DNA of 64,000 bases from assembly GCF_900115845.1 (NCBI RefSeq), contig NZ_FOXX01000006.1:229231-293230 (forward strand), written 5' to 3'. This document shows, piece after piece, positions 35,201 to 44,260 of this stretch. The first letter of the stretch is position 1, and each line of letters starts with the position of its first letter. The notes below the pieces were generated by a model. The model was not told the DNA's origin, ran no database searches, and was given only the letters and a program-made list of their open reading frames with translations. Origin of the DNA: Priestia endophytica DSM 13796. GTDB lineage: Bacteria; Bacillota; Bacilli; Bacillales; Bacillaceae_H. The position numbers and the translations under genes are program-made.

Positions 35201-35249
35201 TGTAACTCTTTTGTTACCATTTGTCGAAGTAACCAATTTATACTAGAAT
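35201..35249 (+). promoter_or_regulatory. WalR box and promoter of the deacetylase gene
   Basis: TGTAAC-TCTTT-TGTTAC (35201-35217) fits TGTWAH-N5-TGTWAH exactly. It is followed by TTGTCG (35221-35226), a 17-base spacer and TAGAAT (35244-35249). The box sits three bases above the -35, so WalR could either activate or block. The downstream gene is a peptidoglycan-type deacetylase. Confidence 0.7.
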
Positions 35250-35291
35250 AATAAACTAATTTTCGACAATATTTGGGGGTTATTTGTAAGA

Positions 35292-36500
35292 ATGAAGCAA
35301 AAAGAAGGTAACAAAAAAGGATGGAGCAATAGCGTTAAGAAAATCGCAATTGGTGCAGCTGTTGTACTCATAAGCCTTGGTGGAGTAGCGGCAGTGGAGA
35401 AGGCTCAAAGCAGCACTGATAAGAGTTCAATGGAGAAAAGCGTAGACTCACCGGAAGAGAAAATGAAAACGGAAGCAATTCAGCAAGAAGAAAAGAAAGA
35501 GCAAGCTTCTATACATAAGAACGAAGAGCAAGAAGAGTCGAATCAAGCATCCCAAGAGAAAGAAAATCAAGCTGAAAACTCAGTAGAGCCAAATCAATCT
35601 ATAGAAGAAGCAGCTAAACAACAGAATAAAAGTATACCAGACATGAAGGCGGAAGAAGTAAAAGAAAAAGAGAAAGAAAAAGTACAAAAAGAAAAAAAAT
35701 CACAAGAGACAGAAGAGAAGAAAGAAACAAAACCAAAAGTGGATGAGGAAGAGAAAGCAGACAAAGAAAATAAAGAAGAGAAGAAACAAGAGAATGTGTC
35801 TTCTTCACCTGACAATAAACAAGAACAAGCATCTTCTCAGCAGAGTCAAAATCAAACGACCCCTTCTACACCTGAATTGCCAACAGCTCCCTCAAGAGAA
35901 GAGAATCAAGAAGAGAAAGTCGTTTATCTAACATTTGACGATGGTCCTAGTACACATACCCAAGAAATTCTCCAAATCCTTGATGCACATAATGCTAAGG
36001 GAACGTTTTTTATGCTTGGACCTAATATGAAGCGTTTCCCTGAAGCAACGAAAGCAATTGTAGAAGGAGGCCATGAGCCTGCTTTACATGGAGTAAGTCA
36101 TGATGCTCAACAAATCTATCAATCTAAAGATACGGTTGTTGGGGAGATGAAAGAAGCACAGGATGATCTTTATAATTTAACAGGCGTGCGCACAAACCTT
36201 ATTCGTACTCCTTATGGAAGCGTTCCATATATGAAGCCTGAGTATTTAGCAGCTGTGCACCAAAACGGATTTGAACTGTGGGATTGGAATATTGATAGTC
36301 TAGATTGGAAATACAAAGATGCTCGTTATGTGAACGGTGTTATTCATGATATTGAAACGAAATCTTTTAAAGAACCAGTAATTCTACTACATGACAAACA
36401 AACAACGGCTCAACATTTGAATGACCTATTAGACTACTTAAGTGCTCATGGCTATAAAATGAAGCCACTTGACGATACGCTACCAGTTGTTCATTTTTAA
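35292..36500 (+). CDS. Membrane-anchored polysaccharide deacetylase with long charged linker
   Basis: 402 residues. A membrane anchor (18-35) is followed by a highly charged Lys/Glu/Gln linker (about 38-208) with no hydrophobic core, which could span the wall. The C-terminal NodB domain has TFDDGPS (214-219), HGVSHD, RTPYG, the LWDWNID segment and ILLHD. It is probably a peptidoglycan N-deacetylase of the PdaC/PgdA class. The SD is weak (GGGGGTTATTTG), ATG 35292. A WalR-type box overlaps its promoter region, placing it among cell-wall homeostasis genes. Confidence 0.88.
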   Translation: MKQKEGNKKGWSNSVKKIAIGAAVVLISLGGVAAVEKAQSSTDKSSMEKSVDSPEEKMKTEAIQQEEKKEQASIHKNEEQEESNQASQEKENQAENSVEPNQSIEEAAKQQNKSIPDMKAEEVKEKEKEKVQKEKKSQETEEKKETKPKVDEEEKADKENKEEKKQENVSSSPDNKQEQASSQQSQNQTTPSTPELPTAPSREENQEEKVVYLTFDDGPSTHTQEILQILDAHNAKGTFFMLGPNMKRFPEATKAIVEGGHEPALHGVSHDAQQIYQSKDTVVGEMKEAQDDLYNLTGVRTNLIRTPYGSVPYMKPEYLAAVHQNGFELWDWNIDSLDWKYKDARYVNGVIHDIETKSFKEPVILLHDKQTTAQHLNDLLDYLSAHGYKMKPLDDTLPVVHF

Positions 36501-36516
36501 AAAATGGTGTTATTGT

Positions 36517-36554
36517 GAAGGCTTTTCCTTTTTAGGACAAGCCTTCTGTTTTTT
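36517..36554 (+). terminator. Terminator after the deacetylase gene
   Basis: GAAGGCTT (36517-36524) pairs with AAGCCTTC (36539-36546), followed by TGTTTTTT. Confidence 0.75.
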
Positions 36555-36648
36555 GTGGAAGGTGAATTAGATTTTAAAATTTGTTATGATAGCAAAGGCA
36601 ACTTATGAAAGTGATATAAGCATGTACATTGCAGATTAGAGGAGTTAT

Positions 36649-37926
36649 ATGATGAAAAGCGTTTTGCTGCTTTTAGTTCTTCTATTAACAGTTTTACTAG
36701 GTGGATGTGGTCTAAATTTACAACCACCAAGCTCGTTAATGAAAAGCCCAAAAGTCGAAAAAAACGAGCAAGCATTGAAAGAACAAATAAAGAAAGATTC
36801 TTTATATCGGACACGCCCCTTTTTACTTACTCCAAAACATTCCGAAGAGAAACGTTCTATTTATATCGAAGATTTTGATGGAGATGGGGAGAAAAATGAA
36901 GCAGTTTTCTTCTACAAGAATGAAAAAAAACCTTTTGAAATCAAGATGGTTTTCTATCAAAAGAAGGAGCAATGGGAAAAGGTTGCAACTAAAACAATTC
37001 AAAATTATGGGGAGATTACAGATCTGTCTCCTATTCAAGTAAAAGGACAGAAGGCAATGCTTTTGGCTGCTGGATTTGGATATGATGGTATAAGTGAGAA
37101 AAAAATGCACATCTATAGATTTTCCGATTCAAAAATAGACGATATTTTTCAAACCCCTTATACTCGCACTATTGCAGCAGATTTCGATGAAGATGGAAGC
37201 AGCGAAATTATAACGCTTAGCCTCCAAAAGGGAAAAGAGTTTACAGCTCGCCTTTTTAAAGCAGACGATGGGGTTTTTGTGGAGAAGTCCTCTCTTAAAC
37301 TTGATTCATCTATTAATGGCATTGAGCAAATGAAAGCTGGTTATTATACAAAAGGGAAAAAAGGAGTTTTCATTGATGTGGGAGTCGGGGCCCATTCTGC
37401 TTCAACATATGTTCTTGGATACGAGGAAGGCAAGCTTGTTATGAAGCTTGATGCAAAGAATGAAGATGCCATCAAGTCTATGATTGTTTATAGTGAGGAT
37501 GTTAATGAGAATGGGATTATTGAGATAGGGAAGACGGTTGTGCCAAAAGGATGGGAAAAAGAGCCTTTTGCATCACTACCGTGGTTTGTATATTACTATG
37601 AACTAAAAGAAGATGGCTCGTTAAAAAAAGTTGCGGAACATTATCCAAACTATGAACAAGGGTATGAGCTTACATTTCCAAAAGAGTGGTTCGGCCTTAT
37701 CACAATCGCTCGTTCTACAAATGAACACAAGCTTACGATTGAGCGAGTTAAAGACGGTAAAAATCTTTTCACTCTCTATCGTTTTACAAATAAAGAGTGG
37801 GAAAGCCAAAGTAAGAGCTATATTGAAATTGAGAATACACTAAAGCATGTCTATGCAATGAAAGCAGAAGAAGAAAGAAAGTATGGTTCTCTCTTTCATC
37901 TTTTATCAGAAAATATTAGAGACTAA
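36649..37926 (+). CDS. Lipoprotein of unknown function, cotranscribed with a two-component system
   Basis: 425 residues. ATG 36649 or 36652 after GAGGAG. Signal peptide with lipobox LLGGC (Cys20). Two segments with a calcium-loop look are visible, IEDFDGDGEKNEAVF (about 75-90) and AADFDEDGSSEIITL (about 178-192), as in FG-GAP/VCBS-type repeats, suggesting a beta-propeller-like exterior domain. The gene is 16 bases upstream of a response regulator and its kinase. A role as an accessory sensor for that kinase is a reasonable inference. No named family was recognised. Confidence 0.75.
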   Translation: MMKSVLLLLVLLLTVLLGGCGLNLQPPSSLMKSPKVEKNEQALKEQIKKDSLYRTRPFLLTPKHSEEKRSIYIEDFDGDGEKNEAVFFYKNEKKPFEIKMVFYQKKEQWEKVATKTIQNYGEITDLSPIQVKGQKAMLLAAGFGYDGISEKKMHIYRFSDSKIDDIFQTPYTRTIAADFDEDGSSEIITLSLQKGKEFTARLFKADDGVFVEKSSLKLDSSINGIEQMKAGYYTKGKKGVFIDVGVGAHSASTYVLGYEEGKLVMKLDAKNEDAIKSMIVYSEDVNENGIIEIGKTVVPKGWEKEPFASLPWFVYYYELKEDGSLKKVAEHYPNYEQGYELTFPKEWFGLITIARSTNEHKLTIERVKDGKNLFTLYRFTNKEWESQSKSYIEIENTLKHVYAMKAEEERKYGSLFHLLSENIRD

Positions 37927-37942
37927 GTAAGGTGACAAAGCT

Positions 37943-38635
37943 ATGGGGAAAATTTTAGTATTAGAAGACGAAAGTGCAATTCGCAGTTTTATTGTTTTAA
38001 ATTTAAAAAAAGCGGGTTATGACGTTACGGAAGCTCATACTGGAGAACAAGCGCTAGAACTTATGGAAAGCTCTTCTTTTGATATTGCTTTATTAGACGT
38101 GATGCTACCCGGAATTGATGGGTTTTCCGTATGCGAGCGAATTCGACAAAAAAATGAGCTTGTGGGAATTATTATGCTTACAGCTCGAACGCAGGACGAA
38201 GATAAAGTAGAAGGATTAACAATTGGAGCAGACGATTATATTACAAAACCGTTTAGTCCAAGCGAGCTAACGGCGAGAATTCACTCTCTTTTGCGAAGAC
38301 TTGGTCGCATTCAAAAACGAGATCAAGACATTGTAAAGTCAGGGCCGTTTGAACTTTACCTTGTTAATGAGGTGTTGAAAAAAAGAGGAGAAGAAATCGA
38401 TTTAACGCCAACGGAATTTTGTTTGATGCAGGAATTTATGAGCGCCCCAAAGGAATTATTTTCACGTCATGAGCTGTTGGATCGCGTATGGGGAGAGGAG
38501 TACATAGGAGATCCTAAAGTGGTTGATGTTAATATTAGAAGATTGAGACGAAAAATTGAAGATAATCCTTCACGCCCTACTTATATTGAAACAGTTTGGG
38601 GAAGAGGATATTACTGGAAAGGCGAGGGAGAATGA
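37943..38635 (+). CDS. OmpR-family response regulator
   Basis: 230 residues. Receiver domain 1-115 with acidic pair at 8-10, phospho-acceptor Asp52 (LLDVMLPGIDG) and Lys102 (TKPF). The C-terminal winged helix (about 130-228) has DLTPTEFCLM and VDVNIRRLRRKIE...VWGRGY. SD AAGGTGAC. It overlaps the kinase gene by four bases (ATGA). Target genes are unknown, and the lipoprotein gene upstream may be part of its regulon. Confidence 0.93.
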   Translation: MGKILVLEDESAIRSFIVLNLKKAGYDVTEAHTGEQALELMESSSFDIALLDVMLPGIDGFSVCERIRQKNELVGIIMLTARTQDEDKVEGLTIGADDYITKPFSPSELTARIHSLLRRLGRIQKRDQDIVKSGPFELYLVNEVLKKRGEEIDLTPTEFCLMQEFMSAPKELFSRHELLDRVWGEEYIGDPKVVDVNIRRLRRKIEDNPSRPTYIETVWGRGYYWKGEGE

Positions 38636-40002
38636 GGCGGCGAATTCTTCTCTATTTCATGTCGGTTATTCTTCTCATTGTGATCCTTTTTCAAGCTATC
38701 TTTACTTTTGCTATTTATCATTATTATTATGGAAACATTGAAGAAACGATCCGTCAGCATGCTCAAACAAGCCGTTCTTTTTTTGATCAGTATCACCCGC
38801 TCTATACATTCGATTTAAAAGAGTATAGCAGTGAAATTATTCATTCATTTCAGATGCCTGGTACAAACCTTCTCCTTTTAAATAGCAGAGGAGAAGTTGT
38901 TCAATCTTCATCTGGATTGGCAGTAGAGAAGAAAGTTAACATTCCGACGTTTTTAAAAGAAGGGGGCACTTTAAAAGATATTGTCTATTCTCCGCTAGGC
39001 GAGAAAGTCATGACCTTTTATCAACCGCTCTTTCATCAAGATCAAGTGATTGGTTATCTTTGTTATGAAACATCGTTAACAGATATTGATAAAATGATTT
39101 TACGTTTTACCATCATAACGCTTGTTCTCAATTTGATTATTGCATCCGCAGCTTTTATCTTAAGCTGGAGATTATCAAATTCTTTTTTAAAACCTATTCA
39201 GCATATCATTTCTATTTCCTCGAAAATGGCAAAAGGTCAATTTCAAAATCGTATTGAGACAAAAAGCCCGGACGAACTTGGTCATCTTGCCCTAACTTTA
39301 AATTATATGGCAGATGAAATTCAAGAAAACGAGCGTTTGAAGAATGAGTTCATATCTTCGATTTCTCATGAGTTAAGAACCCCGCTTACAGGAATTAAAG
39401 GATGGGCTGAAACGTTGAAAGATCCCGACTATCTTTCTAAGGATGAAATTGCGCAAGGCATGGGAATTATCTCTTCTGAAACAGACCGGCTTATTCATCT
39501 TGTAGAAGATTTGTTAGACTTTTCACGGTTGCAAGCTAATCGAATTACGCTCTTTAAACATACGTTTGACCTTAATGAGCTTTTAGAGGAAATTGTGTTT
39601 CACTGGAAGATAAAAGCACAGGAAAAACAAATCTCACTAACTTATAGCGGTGATTGTGCTGTATTTTGGGGAGACGAAAATCGATTAAAGCAAGTGTTCT
39701 TAAATATTATTGATAATGCGGTGAAGTATACAGGAACAAAGGGCGAAGTAAAAGTTTCCCTGCAAAAATTTAAAAAAGCTGTAAGTGTGAAAATTTGTGA
39801 TAATGGACAAGGTATTTCCGAAGAACATATCCCGCATATCTCAAAAACGTTTTATCAAGCAGATATAAAGCATAACGGTGCTGGGATTGGTTTGGCTATT
39901 GCCTACAATATTGTGGCTCTTCACGGTGGGAAAATTGATGTGAATAGTGAAGAAGGAATTGGAACAGAAGTAGTTGTTATTCTACCCTTTTTAGAAGCTT
40001 AA
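38632..40002 (+). CDS. Sensor histidine kinase
   Basis: 456 residues. ATG 38632 overlaps the regulator stop (ATGA) and follows GCGAGGGAG. An upstream in-frame start at 38596 is inside the regulator gene. Topology: helix 8-30, extracytoplasmic sensor about 31-155, helix 157-178, HAMP about 180-232, HisKA with phospho-His246 (SISHELRTPL), then HATPase with NIIDNAVKY (N box), CDNGQGIS (G1) and GAGIGLAIAY. The sensor domain is unclassified. It is paired with the adjacent regulator and possibly with the upstream lipoprotein. Confidence 0.92.
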   Translation: MRRRILLYFMSVILLIVILFQAIFTFAIYHYYYGNIEETIRQHAQTSRSFFDQYHPLYTFDLKEYSSEIIHSFQMPGTNLLLLNSRGEVVQSSSGLAVEKKVNIPTFLKEGGTLKDIVYSPLGEKVMTFYQPLFHQDQVIGYLCYETSLTDIDKMILRFTIITLVLNLIIASAAFILSWRLSNSFLKPIQHIISISSKMAKGQFQNRIETKSPDELGHLALTLNYMADEIQENERLKNEFISSISHELRTPLTGIKGWAETLKDPDYLSKDEIAQGMGIISSETDRLIHLVEDLLDFSRLQANRITLFKHTFDLNELLEEIVFHWKIKAQEKQISLTYSGDCAVFWGDENRLKQVFLNIIDNAVKYTGTKGEVKVSLQKFKKAVSVKICDNGQGISEEHIPHISKTFYQADIKHNGAGIGLAIAYNIVALHGGKIDVNSEEGIGTEVVVILPFLEA

Positions 40003-40030
40003 AAGCTCTCTTTATGTGAGAGCTTTTTTT
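40001..40030 (+). terminator. Terminator after the histidine kinase gene
   Basis: AAAAGCTCTC pairs with GAGAGCTTTT around TTTATGT, followed by T. Confidence 0.88.
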
Positions 40031-40117
40031 GTATAAAAAAATTTGTCGTGCAAAAAAGTTTGAATGAGGCTTTTCTTTTAAGGTATCTTATAGAAAAGGC
40101 GAGAGGTGAGCGCAGTG

Positions 40118-40651
40118 GTGTATATGAGAGAAATTACAAGAAAAGATTTAAAGAAAATCGTCAACTGGGCTTCTAGTGAAGAAGAGCTAATGACATGGGC
40201 AGGCTCTAGTTTTTCTTATCCTTTAAAAATAGATGAATTAAAAGCGTACATAAAGGGGGCAAATGGGATAGGAAGTGACCGATATATTTTTGTCCTTGTT
40301 CAAGATGATGACGTTGTAGGACACATTAGCCTTGCTCACATTGATTATCAAAACCGTTCAGGACGAATTGGAAGGGTTGTTGTTGAAGAAAATAGCCGTG
40401 GAAAAGGTTATGGAACATTGATGATGAAGCATATGCTACAGATTGGGTTCGAAGAGCTGAACTTAAACCGCATCAGTCTTGGAGTATATGATTTCAATGT
40501 ATCTGCTTATAAAACATACGAAAAACTTGGCTTTGTTCAAGAAGGAATTCTGCGCGAGAAGCTCAAAACAACAAACGGCTATTGGAATAGCATTGAAATG
40601 AGTATGCTAAGTAAAGAATGGAAGCAACGCAACGGTTTAATTAAAAAGTAA
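40118..40651 (+). CDS. GNAT-family N-acetyltransferase
   Basis: About 177 residues. AGAGGTGAG precedes closely spaced in-frame starts, GTG 40115, GTG 40118 and ATG 40124. GTG 40118 has the best spacing. The acetyl-CoA loop reads VVEENSRGKGYGT, followed by the conserved GVYDFNVSAYKTYEKLGFVQEG. It resembles RimJ/RimL-type or spermidine acetyltransferases, but the acceptor is unknown. Single gene. Confidence 0.85.
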   Translation: MYMREITRKDLKKIVNWASSEEELMTWAGSSFSYPLKIDELKAYIKGANGIGSDRYIFVLVQDDDVVGHISLAHIDYQNRSGRIGRVVVEENSRGKGYGTLMMKHMLQIGFEELNLNRISLGVYDFNVSAYKTYEKLGFVQEGILREKLKTTNGYWNSIEMSMLSKEWKQRNGLIKK

Positions 40652-40710
40652 AAAGGGAAAGATAACGAGAAGTAATGGTACCTTAAACTGTTGGTTGGAG
40701 GAATGAAAAG

Positions 40711-41826
40711 ATGAATTCTAATTATGAGCATATCTTAGAGCCGTTTACGTTTAAAAGCGGTGTAGAATTAAAAAATAGAGTAATGCTTGCCCCAATGACG
40801 AACTATGCTTCTGATGATGAAACAGGCGAAGTAACAGAAGAAGAACTTGCTTATTACAGTAAGCGAACTGGAGGGGTTGGAGCTATCATTACAGCTTGCG
40901 CTTACGTAACGAGAGATGGAAAAGGCTTTAAAGGAGAAATCGGATCCCACCAAGACAATCTCGTACCCAGCTTACAAAAGTTAGCAAATACGATTCAACA
41001 TAGAGGCACAAAAGCTATTTTGCAAATTTTTCACGGGGGACGCATGTGCCCACCAGAGCTGCTAGAAGATAGAACTCCTATTAGTGCAAGTGCTGTTGCT
41101 CCCGAACGCGAAGGAAGTGTGACGCCAAGAGAAATGACGGAGGAGGACATTGAACGTGTTATTGAAGGATTTAAGGAATCTGCCAAACGTGCGCTTGAAG
41201 CAGGATTTGATGGCGTAGAAATTCACGGAGCTAATACGTATTTGCTTCAGCAATTTTTCTCTCCTCATTCCAATCGTCGCCAAGATAAATGGGGTGGCGA
41301 TGTTTACAATCGAATGAACTTTATTAAAGAAGTCATTAAAGAGGTAAAATCGGTTGTAGAAAATCGTCCTTTTGTGATTGGTTACCGTTTCTCACCTGAA
41401 GAAATTGAAAACCCAGGTATTACAATGGAAGATACGTTTAAGCTTATTGACTTTTTAAAAGAACAAAATTTAGACTATCTGCATATTTCGGTTCAAGATT
41501 TCTGGGGAGGATCAATACGTGATAAAGAGGATAAGGCTTCTCGAGTTTTACTAGCGAAAGAGCGCATCGGTGACAAGGTGCCGCTTATTGGCGTTGGGTC
41601 TTTACATACACCAGCAGATGTTGCAAAAGCTCTAGAAGAAGTGCCGCTCGTTGCACTTGGCAGAGAGTTGATCATGGAACCTCAGTGGATTCAAAAAGTA
41701 GAAAAAGGTGAAGAGCAAGATATTCGTACGACACTCAGCAAGAACAGTCAGAAAGAGCTCGTTATTCCTGATGATTTATGGAATGCCATTATGAATACGC
41801 CAGGATGGTTTCCTGTTGAAGAATAA
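40711..41826 (+). CDS. Old yellow enzyme family flavin oxidoreductase (YqiG-like)
   Basis: FMN-dependent, NADH-type oxidoreductase of 371 residues with a single TIM barrel. It begins with the family's LEPFTFKSGVELKNRVMLAPMTNYAS, and includes QIFHGGRM, FDGVEIHGANTYLLQQFFSPHSNRR and GVGSLHTPADV. The length fits the short class without an Fe-S domain, like B. subtilis YqiG. SD GGAGG at 40697, ATG 40711. Physiological substrate unknown, probably an activated alkene or quinone. Confidence 0.9.
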   Translation: MNSNYEHILEPFTFKSGVELKNRVMLAPMTNYASDDETGEVTEEELAYYSKRTGGVGAIITACAYVTRDGKGFKGEIGSHQDNLVPSLQKLANTIQHRGTKAILQIFHGGRMCPPELLEDRTPISASAVAPEREGSVTPREMTEEDIERVIEGFKESAKRALEAGFDGVEIHGANTYLLQQFFSPHSNRRQDKWGGDVYNRMNFIKEVIKEVKSVVENRPFVIGYRFSPEEIENPGITMEDTFKLIDFLKEQNLDYLHISVQDFWGGSIRDKEDKASRVLLAKERIGDKVPLIGVGSLHTPADVAKALEEVPLVALGRELIMEPQWIQKVEKGEEQDIRTTLSKNSQKELVIPDDLWNAIMNTPGWFPVEE

Positions 41827-41855
41827 AAAAGTCCTTCATACGAAGGACTTTTTTA
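41825..41855. terminator. Bidirectional terminator between OYE gene and brnQ
   Basis: AAAAAAGTCCTTC pairs with GAAGGACTTTTTT around ATAC. It serves both converging genes. Confidence 0.9.
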
Positions 41856-43172
41856 TTAAGAAGATAGCCTTTTCTTTTCTTCTAATGAAAGAGGAGAAGA
41901 GAAAAGAAATCCAACTGCTATGCCTAAAAGAGCGGGAACGACCCATCCAACTCCAGCCTCATAGAGCGGAAACAAAGAGAGTACTGCATCAAGTTTCTTG
42001 TTTGAAAATACGGTGTTGATCGTTTCAAAAAAGCTAAAGAGACCAGAGAAAACAATTGCATAACGATATACAGATTTTCTATAGCGAAGCGTACGATCAA
42101 AAAGACCAAGTACAATCAAAACAACAGCCATTGGGTAAATAAAACCAAGCAAAGGGGAGGATAAAGCCAATATTTGATTCAACCCTAAGTTTGCAATAGC
42201 TAAACTGACTATAGTGAGTAAAGTTGCCCACCCTTTGTATGATAAAAAGGGAAAAAGGGCAGAAAAATATTGACTGCATGAAATGATAAGTCCGATAGAA
42301 ACGCACAAACAAGCTAAGGTAAATAATATACCTAAAAGAAGCGTACCAAATTCTCCAAAAAGGGTAGACATTACGATTGTTAAGACGTCAGTACCGTTAT
42401 TAGCTGTTCCAATTGAAGAACTTGAACCACCTAAATATGCTAATATAGCGTAAATAGAAGCAAGAAGTGCCCCTGCACCAAGTCCAGCTATCATCATATA
42501 CTTTGAAACTTTCTTTGGTTCTTGGACTCCCTTTGCTGAAATTGCATTTGCTACAAAAATTCCAAACACAAGCGCAGCTAAAGCGTCCATTGTTTGGTAG
42601 CCGTCTAAAAATCCTTTGAAGAATGTATTTGTTTGATAAACTTCTTCTGCTTGTTGAAAATTGCCAAGCGGCGTAATAAGACTTTTTACAAAAATCATCA
42701 AAATAAGACCTAATAAAATAGGAGTTAACAGTTTTCCAAAGCGGTCAACAAGCTTTGATGGTGAAAGGCTCAGCCATAGAACAAGTGCAAAAAAGATTAT
42801 GGTATAGATTCCGAGAAGAAGGGATGAAGAAGGAAGAAACGGCTTCATTCCCATTTCATACGCAATAGTCCCTGCACGAGGAATAGCAAGTCCCGGGCCA
42901 ATTGAAACGTAAATAACAAGTGGAAAGAAGAAAGCAAAGCTTTTGTGAACACGAGATCCTATCGTTTGGATACTTCCTGTATTAGCAATGGTCATTACTC
43001 CTAAAATAGGAAGTCCAACGGCTGTAATAATAAAACCAATTAATGCAATTACCATCTCTTCGCTAGAAGCTCTTCCTAAAAAAGCAGGAAAGATTAGATT
43101 ACCCGCTCCAAAAAACATGGAAAAAAGCATAAAGCTTAGTAGAAGAAGCTCTTTGTTGCTTAAATTTTTCAT
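41856..43172 (-). CDS. brnQ: Branched-chain amino acid:cation symporter
   Basis: LIVCS-family importer for leucine, isoleucine and valine, 438 residues with about 12 membrane helices. The N-terminal block (FSMFFGAGNLIFPAFLG, then GPGLAIPRAGTIAYEMG) is the BrnQ signature. SD AGAGAGGAC precedes ATG 43172. No T-box or clear CodY box was found upstream. The gene is monocistronic and ends in the shared terminator. Confidence 0.93.
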   Translation of the reverse strand: MKNLSNKELLLLSFMLFSMFFGAGNLIFPAFLGRASSEEMVIALIGFIITAVGLPILGVMTIANTGSIQTIGSRVHKSFAFFFPLVIYVSIGPGLAIPRAGTIAYEMGMKPFLPSSSLLLGIYTIIFFALVLWLSLSPSKLVDRFGKLLTPILLGLILMIFVKSLITPLGNFQQAEEVYQTNTFFKGFLDGYQTMDALAALVFGIFVANAISAKGVQEPKKVSKYMMIAGLGAGALLASIYAILAYLGGSSSSIGTANNGTDVLTIVMSTLFGEFGTLLLGILFTLACLCVSIGLIISCSQYFSALFPFLSYKGWATLLTIVSLAIANLGLNQILALSSPLLGFIYPMAVVLIVLGLFDRTLRYRKSVYRYAIVFSGLFSFFETINTVFSNKKLDAVLSLFPLYEAGVGWVVPALLGIAVGFLFSSPLSLEEKKRLSS

Positions 43173-43306
43173 GATGTAAGTCCTCTCTTTTTTTCATGTA
43201 TGTAGTATAACAGCACATAAGAGGACAATCTACAGCACTTTAAAAGTAGTAAAATTCAAAAAACTTATCTCTCCCACTCTATAAAATTCCTCTGTATAAA
43301 CATGAG

Positions 43307-43399
43307 TTATTTTCGCTTATTTAATGTGGTAAGTAAGGCTAAAAAAAGCACTACAAAAACAATACCGCTCCACATTAGTGTATCAATTAAAAAATCCAT
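43307..43399 (-). CDS. 30-residue single-helix membrane peptide
   Basis: ATG 43399 lies seven bases after GAGGTGA. The frame encodes 30 residues: a short acidic start, a hydrophobic helix (about 10-24) and a basic end NKRK. Size and topology are those of many Bacillus micropeptides. No family was recognised. It sits alone between brnQ and the Yip1-type gene, so confidence rests on the SD and the helix. Confidence 0.45.
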   Translation of the reverse strand: MDFLIDTLMWSGIVFVVLFLALLTTLNKRK

Positions 43400-43604
43400 C
43401 TTTTATTCACCTCGCGCATTCATTATATCAAAAGAAGCAAAAGTCAGAAAAATGTAGAAAATAGACGTGTAAAAAGAACTAGTAAAGAAGAAAACACGCC
43501 TCTTTTTGAAGGAATTCTGAAGCATTTTTTAATGATTGCGATATTCTTTTAAAAATTTTGTTATACTTTATGAGGGAAAAAAGCAAAAATATGGAGGTAC
43601 AATA

Positions 43605-44231
43605 ATGTTAAGAATGTCAACAAGAGATCAACATCCTTTTCTAGGAATGTTAAAAAGTCCAAAGCAAACGTTAACATCACTTTTTTACGATGCTCGATTT
43701 CTCTGGGCCTTCCTCATTTTATGGTTAGGAGGGATAAGTGGAATCACCATTATTAGTCGATTGCAAAACGTGGGAGAAGATACAAGTCTTTTAACTATTT
43801 TACTTTCTGTTATTATCGGTGGATTTGTAATGGGAATTTTGGGATGGTTTTTATTTAGTATTTTATATATGTTTTTCGGTTCCTTATTTGGAGGAAGAGG
43901 TGATTTTAGTCACATTCAAATTGCAACAGCTTATAGTCTAACACCGCTTGCTACTAATACTATTTTAACCATTATTCCGCTTCTTTTTTTACAGGCGCAT
44001 TTCTTTCAAGTTCAAAGTAATGCATTATCAACGTTTTCATCAATTACTTTGCTTGTTTTTTCTATTATTGAAGGGGTTGCTCTTTTATGGTCCTTTCTTT
44101 TAACAGTAGCGTCAGTTAGTGAAGCACATCGTTTATCTTTTGGAAAAAGTTTTCTGACGGTATTTTTCAGCTGGATAATTGTTTTAGTCATTTTATTCGG
44201 TATGCTTCTCACATTTAATACATTGTCCTAA
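43605..44231 (+). CDS. Yip1-domain membrane protein
   Basis: 209 residues, ATG 43605 seven bases after GGAGGT. An ORF open to 43536 includes the promoter region and is not used. Five or so membrane segments. The N-terminal PFLGMLKSPKQTLTSLF is typical of bacterial Yip1/YIPF proteins, and helix 3 carries small-residue-rich turns (GGRGDFSHIQIATAYSL). Function unknown in bacteria. It lies 29 bases upstream of the unknown-ATP-grasp cluster and may be its first gene. Confidence 0.78.
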   Translation: MLRMSTRDQHPFLGMLKSPKQTLTSLFYDARFLWAFLILWLGGISGITIISRLQNVGEDTSLLTILLSVIIGGFVMGILGWFLFSILYMFFGSLFGGRGDFSHIQIATAYSLTPLATNTILTIIPLLFLQAHFFQVQSNALSTFSSITLLVFSIIEGVALLWSFLLTVASVSEAHRLSFGKSFLTVFFSWIIVLVILFGMLLTFNTLS

Positions 44232-44260
44232 TTAAAGTGAAAGGCAAAGGGGGATAAAGC

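Noticed and set aside
35594..35832. Leucine/Ser-rich frames antisense to the deacetylase linker
   Set aside because: They mirror the K/E-rich low-complexity coding sequence. No SD.
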